A stretch of DNA of 10,451 nucleotides from Pseudomonadota bacterium (GTDB taxonomy: Bacteria; Pseudomonadota; Gammaproteobacteria; Xanthomonadales; Xanthomonadaceae): contig JAEXNZ010000133.1 of NCBI GenBank assembly GCA_023439425.1, positions 1-10,451 of the forward strand, given 5' to 3'. Shown here piece by piece: positions 6,051-10,451 of the stretch. The position numbers and the translations under genes were made by a program. Numbering within the stretch: the stretch's first letter is position 1; each line of letters opens with the position of its first letter. Under the pieces are notes generated by a model. The model did no database searches, was not told the origin of the DNA, and was given only the letters and a program-made list of their open reading frames with translations.

Positions 6051-7931
6051 ATGTTCATCAAGCCGTTCATCCGGCGCGTGTCACCCGCGCTGGTCTGTCT
6101 GTTGGCGCTCAGCGCCGCACCGGTGCACGCGCAGCGCGCGGGCGAAGGCACGCCCTTGGCCGCGCAGGTGGAGCAGTGCCAGGCCACCCTCAGCAGCGCG
6201 CCGCAGACCTCGCTGAAGCTGGCGCAGACACTGCTGGCCCAGCCCGACCTGCCGACCTCGGTGGAGATCAGCGCGGTGGGCTGCCTCGGCTTCGCACTGC
6301 GCCAGCAGGGCCAGCTGGACCAGACCGCCGAGCTGCCCGCACGCCTGCTGGCGGCCGCACAGCGCGACGACGCCAGCACCGATGACCGCATGCGCGCGCA
6401 GTCGCTGGCCGCACACCTGCTGCTGTGGCAGGGCCAGCAGGCGCAGGCGCTCACCCTGGTCGGCGAATTTCTGAACGAGGCCGTGCAGCAGCGCGACGTG
6501 CAGGGCCAGATTGCGTCGCTGATGATGATCTCGATGATCCGCGGTGAGGCCATGGGCGATGCGGCCGGCGCACTGACCTACCTGCGCAAGGCCACCGAGC
6601 TGACCGACCATCTGCGCCGGCCGCCGTCACCGGGCGATCTGGTCGTCTACTACAACTACGGCTACGCCCTGCTGCTGCTGCAGCGCTACGACGAAGCCGC
6701 AGCGGCCTTCAAGCGCGCCGAAGCGGTCGGGGTGCGCCTGAGCGGGCAGGACCTGATGATGCAGCGCATGGCCAGCCATCGCGCCGAGATCGCGCGGGTG
6801 CGCGGAGAACTCGATGCGGCCGAGTCCGGCCTGCGCGGGGCGCTGGCCTGGCAGGCCGCGCAGGACCCGCAGGGTCAGGTGGTCACTTTGCAGCGCCTGG
6901 CCCTGGTGAAGCTGGACCAGGACGATGCACGGGCCGCCAAGCCACTGGCGGAGCAGGCGCTGTCCCTGGCCAAGCGCGGCCATTTCGATGAAGAGGTCCG
7001 CCAGGGGCTGGAGCTGCTGGGCGACATCCATCTGCTGCTGGGTGAGCGTGGCAAAGCGGTGGCGCTGTCGCGCGAAGCGCGGCAGCTGGACCAGCGCCGG
7101 GCCCAGGACAAGGCACTGGCGCAGCTGGCACAGCTGCAGGCCACCGCCGAACGCAGCATCAACCCGACCCAGGTCAACGCCGTGCAGGATCTGGAGCGGT
7201 TGCGGGTGATCCGCAACGCCGCAGTGGTGGCGCTGGCCCTGGTGCTGGCCGTCGCCCTGGTGATGGTGGGCCGTCTACGCCGCCAGCGGCAGCAGCTGAC
7301 CACCCTGATCAGCACCGACAGCCTGACTGGTCTACCCAACCGGCGCGAAGCCGAGCGGCTGCTGGAGAGCGAGATGCCCACCTTTGCCAGCACGCGCCGC
7401 ACGGCCCTGCTGCTGGTGGAAATCGACGACTTCAAATCACTCAATGACCAGCACGGCCAGGCCGCCGGCGACACCGTCCTGCGCGCGGCGGCGAGCTGCC
7501 TGCGCGCCGCCTGCGACCGCCACGACGTGGTGGCACGCTGGGGCGGTGCCGGTTACCTGGTGGCCCGCCACGACACCCAGGCACAGGCCGCGCAGGCACT
7601 GGCCAGCCACCTGTGCCTGCAGATCGAGCGGATGGTGGTCGAGCTGGCACCCGGCCAGCACACCACGGTAACGGCCAGCATCGGGCTGGCCCCGCTGCCG
7701 CTGTTTGCCGATACCTCGGCGGTGCTGGAGGACAGCCTGCGCGCGGCTGACCGCGCCCTGCAGAGCGCGCGCCGCAGTGGCCAGAACGCCTGGGCCAGCC
7801 TGTGGGGCGAACGCGCCGGGCAGGACGTGGACCTGTATGCCCTGCTGCACGACCCGGCCGATGCAATGGCGCGCGGCTGGCTGTCGTTGTCCGGCAGCCG
7901 GCCGATGTCGTGGACGCCGGCCCGCTACTAG
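6051..7931 (+). CDS. Periplasmic TPR-like sensor with transmembrane helix and degenerate GGDEF domain
   Basis: This 626-residue inner-membrane protein has a signal peptide (MFIKPFIRR basic end, hydrophobic core, likely cut after AHA near residue 27 in APVHAQ). A periplasmic helical, TPR-like region fills about 30-380, one membrane helix about 387-407 (VVALALVLAVALVMVG), and a cytoplasmic GGDEF domain starts near 422 (TDSLTGLPNRR). Active family members make cyclic di-GMP. Here the signature at 498-502 reads GGAGY in place of GGDEF/GGEEF. The other metal-ligand site reads EIDDFKSLND (457-466), with Glu457 where Asp is usual. The inhibitory RxxD position is DRHD (489-492). Enzyme activity is therefore unlikely; it may bind nucleotide, act as a scaffold or relay a periplasmic signal. 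A tail of about 40 residues follows the domain. It is divergent from a histidine kinase, and its stop codon overlaps that of the convergent OmpA-like gene. Family and topology are firm; inactivity is inferred from motifs. Confidence 0.94.
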   Translation: MFIKPFIRRVSPALVCLLALSAAPVHAQRAGEGTPLAAQVEQCQATLSSAPQTSLKLAQTLLAQPDLPTSVEISAVGCLGFALRQQGQLDQTAELPARLLAAAQRDDASTDDRMRAQSLAAHLLLWQGQQAQALTLVGEFLNEAVQQRDVQGQIASLMMISMIRGEAMGDAAGALTYLRKATELTDHLRRPPSPGDLVVYYNYGYALLLLQRYDEAAAAFKRAEAVGVRLSGQDLMMQRMASHRAEIARVRGELDAAESGLRGALAWQAAQDPQGQVVTLQRLALVKLDQDDARAAKPLAEQALSLAKRGHFDEEVRQGLELLGDIHLLLGERGKAVALSREARQLDQRRAQDKALAQLAQLQATAERSINPTQVNAVQDLERLRVIRNAAVVALALVLAVALVMVGRLRRQRQQLTTLISTDSLTGLPNRREAERLLESEMPTFASTRRTALLLVEIDDFKSLNDQHGQAAGDTVLRAAASCLRAACDRHDVVARWGGAGYLVARHDTQAQAAQALASHLCLQIERMVVELAPGQHTTVTASIGLAPLPLFADTSAVLEDSLRAADRALQSARRSGQNAWASLWGERAGQDVDLYALLHDPADAMARGWLSLSGSRPMSWTPARY

Positions 7932-7937
7932 CGGGCC
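7919..7937. terminator. Perfect inverted repeat spanning two convergent stop codons
   Basis: GGCCCGCTA (7919-7927) and TAGCGGGCC (7929-7937) are exact reverse complements around a single C at 7928. In RNA from either strand this would fold as a seven-pair GC stem with the five-base loop TACTA or TAGTA. The TAG stops of both the GGDEF gene (7929-7931) and the OmpA-like gene (7930-7928) fall in it. No U run follows on either side, so it is not a classical intrinsic terminator. A bidirectional terminator or mRNA 3'-end stabiliser is inferred. Confidence 0.5.
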
Positions 7938-8941
7938 ACCTCGAAGCGCACTTCCACCCGGCGGTTGGGCAGCAGGCATTCCAGCAGCGCCGCACGCGGA
8001 GCAACGCCCGCACACTGCTGCACCTGCTGGGTGTCGCCGCGGTATTCGTAACGGACCTTGGCCGGGTCGATGCCGCGACCGATCAGCAGTTCGCGCACGG
8101 TCTTCGCGCGCCGCTCGGACAGCGCCTGGTTGGCATCGAAGCCGCGACCCTGCATGCGGTCCGCGTGGCCGACCAGCGCCACCGATTGCAGCTGCAGCTT
8201 CTCGCTGGCGATGCTGGCCAGGGCGCGGTCGATGCTTTCCAACGAATAGGTGCGGATGTCGCGGTAGCCATCGCGGTCGAACTCGAACAGCACGTTGGCC
8301 ACCAGCGGACCCGGCGCAGCGCTCACCGCCGCTGGCGCTGCAGCGCACTGGCGTGCTGCCGCCTCGGCATCGTTGACCAGTTCCTCGGCAATCTGGATGT
8401 ACGGCTTGGAGTGCCGCCACTGCTGCTGGTTGAACTCGTTGCCGGCATGCACCAGTTCCACTTCACCGCAGGCCACCTGCTGCTGTGCGCACATGAAGCC
8501 CGGGCTGCCGTGCACCACGCGCAGGCGCTGCCACAGGTCATCGCGCAGGTACTTGGCGTTGTTCACCAGCGGCGTGTCGGTGGGCAGGGGCTGCACGCCC
8601 TGCTCCATGCCGTTGATCAGCTTTTCCGATTCGGTCAGCGCCAGCTGCGGGAAATCGCTGCGGTCGTTGCGGCTGTACTCGTGGAACGACACGTCCAGCC
8701 AGCACTGGGCCTTGGCCAGGTGGTAATCGCGGATCGGGCGGCCGCCATCGTTCAGCGCCTGGATGCGGCCCTGGGTGGCCTCATAGGCGTTGTGGTCGGC
8801 ATGGATCGCCTGGTCGCTGATGCGCTGCTGCTGCGGAGCCAGCTGGGTCTGCTGGGCAGACGCAGTGGCGGCCAGGCCGGCAAACAGGGCCACGCTCAAG
8901 GTGGTGCGGGCACAACGGGTCATGCGGTTGAAGTCATTCAT
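7928..8941 (-). CDS. OmpA-family periplasmic/outer-membrane protein with peptidoglycan-binding domain
   Basis: This is a 337-residue exported protein that probably anchors to peptidoglycan. A signal peptide spans residues 1-29 (ALFAGLAATASA, then QQ). An N-terminal helical domain of about 30-200 contains AKAQCWLDVSFHEYSRNDRS, a pattern I associate with a family of OmpA-like proteins but cannot name. The C-terminal OmpA domain starts near 214 (NVLFEFDRDGYRDI), continues with VALVGHADRMQGRGFDANQ and ALSERRAKTVRELL, and ends NRRVEVRFEV. Between the last helix and the final strand lies an insert flanked by Cys310 and Cys322, probably a disulfide loop; the mature protein has six cysteines in all. 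GAGGA (8953-8949) lies 7 bases before the ATG at 8941, and the stop codon of the upstream barrel gene overlaps that site, so the two are very likely one operon and translationally linked. Its stop overlaps that of the facing GGDEF gene. The family call is firm. Confidence 0.94.
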   Translation of the reverse strand: MNDFNRMTRCARTTLSVALFAGLAATASAQQTQLAPQQQRISDQAIHADHNAYEATQGRIQALNDGGRPIRDYHLAKAQCWLDVSFHEYSRNDRSDFPQLALTESEKLINGMEQGVQPLPTDTPLVNNAKYLRDDLWQRLRVVHGSPGFMCAQQQVACGEVELVHAGNEFNQQQWRHSKPYIQIAEELVNDAEAAARQCAAAPAAVSAAPGPLVANVLFEFDRDGYRDIRTYSLESIDRALASIASEKLQLQSVALVGHADRMQGRGFDANQALSERRAKTVRELLIGRGIDPAKVRYEYRGDTQQVQQCAGVAPRAALLECLLPNRRVEVRFEVAR

Positions 8942-8948
8942 CAGGGCA

Positions 8949-8953
8949 TCCTC
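8949..8953 (-). promoter_or_regulatory. Ribosome binding site GAGGA overlapping the upstream stop codon
   Basis: On the minus strand TGAGGATGCCCTGATG joins the TGA stop of the barrel gene (8954-8952), the GAGGA site and the ATG of the OmpA-like gene (8941). The overlap of stop and binding site is typical of translational coupling and fixes this start over the in-frame ATG 18 bases further on. Confidence 0.7.
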
Positions 8954-10451
8954 AGCGGGCCGGGTCGCGGTAGCGGACGGGGTCCGGCCGGAACAGGTCT
9001 TCGTCGAACTTGAAGCGCAGGCGCAGGAACACGCCCTGCTGGGTGTATTCGTAACCATTGAGGTCACGGTCGCCGGCGAAGCCGGTCCAGTTGTAGCCGG
9101 CCGACAGCCACAGGTTCTGGCGCAGCAGGCGGCCGATCTCCAGGCCATAGGCGTACTGGTTGGCACCGGACTGGCCACGGAAGGTGGAACCGAGCACGCC
9201 GATGTCCCAGTTCTCGGTTATGTCGTACACCACGCGCGCGGAGAACAGCATGGCGCGGAAGCGGCTGTTGACGCGTGCACCGTCGCTGTAGGCGAACTGG
9301 TCCTGCTGCCACTTGCCGGCCACGCGCCCGGTCAGCCACCACGCCCGCGAGGGATGCCAGTCGGCATGGGTGGAGACGATGTGCGCGCGGGTGCGCACGT
9401 CCTGGCTGCTGCCATCCACAACGCCGCCGTCAACCAGCGTCAGTCCACTCTCGTCGCGTTCGAGCTTGTACTCATAGCGGGCCAGCGCGTTGATCCGGTT
9501 GCGGTCGGTGTCGCGGTAAGCCACGCCCAGCTGGAAGCGGTTCTGCAACACGTCACCGCGCGCGTCGTAACGCGTGCTCAGCAGGTAGTTGCGACCCAGC
9601 AGGGTCCAGTCGCGGCTGAGCTTGCGCGCCAGCATGAACTGCACCAGGGTGGTGTCGAACGCTTCGTTGGTCTCGGTGTCCGCCACGTCGTCGGAGATCC
9701 GATGCTCGACACGGAACGCGCCACGCCACAACGGGTTGGCGCTGTAGTCCAGGCCCAGCGCCAGACCGGTGCTGTCACCGGTGCTGCCGTCGATCACCTT
9801 GACGTGCTCGGCCGAGCTGCTCAGGCGCAGGCCCTGGGCGATGTCCCAGGTATTGCGGATGCCCGAGGCGGTCTGCACGTCACGGCCGCTGATCGCATCG
9901 CGCAGGCGGTACTCGCTGAAGGTCTGGGTATCGCGCAGGTAGCTGCTGTCGATACCGAACACCAGCGCGTCGGCCTCGCGGTCGGTGGTGGTGATGCCAT
10001 AGGCGCTGGTGAGGCCGGTCTGCTTCTCGTAGCGGCCATACAGGCGGCTGCGTTCGAACACCTGGTAGTCCAGGCCGGCCGCCAGGCGGCGACGGTCCTC
10101 GCCGCTGACGCTGTTCTCCACTTCAGCGCCGGCGCTGAAGCGGTCGGTCAGGCGATAGCCCAGGCCGAGGCGGGCGCTGTCCGATTCCAGCTCGGTGCCC
10201 ACCGGCAGGTCACTGGTGAGCGGGCTGCCACTGCTGCTGCCGTTGATCACCATCAGCCCGGTGGCCGGGTCCAGCGCCTGCTGGCCATAGCCGAGTGCGC
10301 CACCACCCGAGCCGGTGGCGAAACCGCCGGTCAGCCCCCCAGCGCTGCCGAACGGCACGCCGGCCGACCACGGCGAGGTCACGCCGATGGTCTCGCGCAC
10401 GCTGCGCAGGCCGACGTCCAGGGTCAGGCGCTCGGTGGCGGCCACGCGCAC
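8952..10451 (-). CDS. Outer-membrane beta-barrel protein, C-terminal part (start beyond right edge)
   Basis: About 499 residues are visible. They show the alternating polar/hydrophobic pattern and repeated Tyr/Trp/Arg-rich short strands of a large outer-membrane barrel, for example SRLYGRYEKQTG, HIVSTHADWHPSRAWWLTG and LWLSAGYNWTGFAGDRDL. The last strand is GVFLRLRFKF, followed by DEDLF and a 12-residue polar tail, so the chain does not end on the usual terminal aromatic residue. A Gly/Ser-rich loop lies at about visible residues 28-70 (LTGGFATGSGGGALGYG). The frame opens at the window edge with a chance GTG; no ribosome binding site can be seen there, and the sequence is already strand-like, so the true start lies outside. 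I recall similar C-termini on very large repeat-containing surface proteins of Xanthomonadaceae, but cannot confirm this without the missing part. It is 10 bases upstream of the OmpA-like gene, and the two probably work together at the outer membrane. Substrate or export role is unknown. Confidence 0.86.
   Translation of the reverse strand: MRVAATERLTLDVGLRSVRETIGVTSPWSAGVPFGSAGGLTGGFATGSGGGALGYGQQALDPATGLMVINGSSSGSPLTSDLPVGTELESDSARLGLGYRLTDRFSAGAEVENSVSGEDRRRLAAGLDYQVFERSRLYGRYEKQTGLTSAYGITTTDREADALVFGIDSSYLRDTQTFSEYRLRDAISGRDVQTASGIRNTWDIAQGLRLSSSAEHVKVIDGSTGDSTGLALGLDYSANPLWRGAFRVEHRISDDVADTETNEAFDTTLVQFMLARKLSRDWTLLGRNYLLSTRYDARGDVLQNRFQLGVAYRDTDRNRINALARYEYKLERDESGLTLVDGGVVDGSSQDVRTRAHIVSTHADWHPSRAWWLTGRVAGKWQQDQFAYSDGARVNSRFRAMLFSARVVYDITENWDIGVLGSTFRGQSGANQYAYGLEIGRLLRQNLWLSAGYNWTGFAGDRDLNGYEYTQQGVFLRLRFKFDEDLFRPDPVRYRDPAR

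Noticed and set aside
7802..9013. 403-codon plus-strand open frame across the GGDEF 3' end and the OmpA gene
   Set aside because: Crosses the ends of three well-supported genes and shows no ribosome binding site or motif.
10449..10451. GTG at the right edge as the start of the barrel gene
   Set aside because: It is simply the last codon in the window; there is no upstream sequence to judge and the protein is already in barrel-like sequence without a signal peptide.

Overview
The window is GC-rich, with strong G/C preference at third codon positions, and almost wholly protein-coding. Gene content and style suggest a gammaproteobacterium of the Xanthomonadaceae, most likely Stenotrophomonas or a close relative. 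That placement is from protein recognition by eye, not from a search or a marker gene. No tRNA, rRNA, insertion sequence, CRISPR array or phage gene is visible.

Layout, left to right: (1) the first part of an unrecognised gene on the minus strand, running off the left edge (1-385), with its ribosome binding site inside a predicted hairpin. (2) A very large minus-strand sensor protein (462-3902) that fuses a sodium/solute-symporter-like membrane domain to STAC, PAS, histidine kinase and receiver domains, as in the CbrA group. (3) Divergent from it, an unrecognised 232-residue protein (4022-4720) whose 3' end overlaps by 104 bases, tail to tail, (4) a membrane-bound histidine kinase without a receiver (4617-5963, minus). 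(5) Divergent from that kinase across a short shared control region, a secreted-domain TPR/GGDEF protein (6051-7931, plus) whose GGDEF signature is degenerate. (6) Facing it, a minus-strand pair: the C-terminal part of an outer-membrane beta-barrel protein (8952-10451, continuing off the right edge) followed 10 bases later by an OmpA-type periplasmic protein (7928-8941).

The theme is envelope and signalling: two sensor kinases, one transmembrane GGDEF-family protein with a periplasmic sensor half, and an outer-membrane barrel paired with a peptidoglycan-binding OmpA-like protein. The barrel/OmpA pair very probably forms an operon. The kinase/GGDEF pair shares a control region and may be co-regulated. 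No response regulator or Hpt protein for either kinase lies in the window, so their outputs cannot be read here.

The points most worth a second look are the degenerate GGDEF domain (GGAGY, with a D-to-E change at the other metal-ligand position and no RxxD inhibitory site), a perfect 19-base inverted repeat that contains the stop codons of two convergent genes, the antisense overlap at 4617-4720, and the hairpin over the start of the leftmost gene. I did not find a clear, self-contained new system. The unrecognised 232-residue protein and the leftmost partial gene are the real unknowns.
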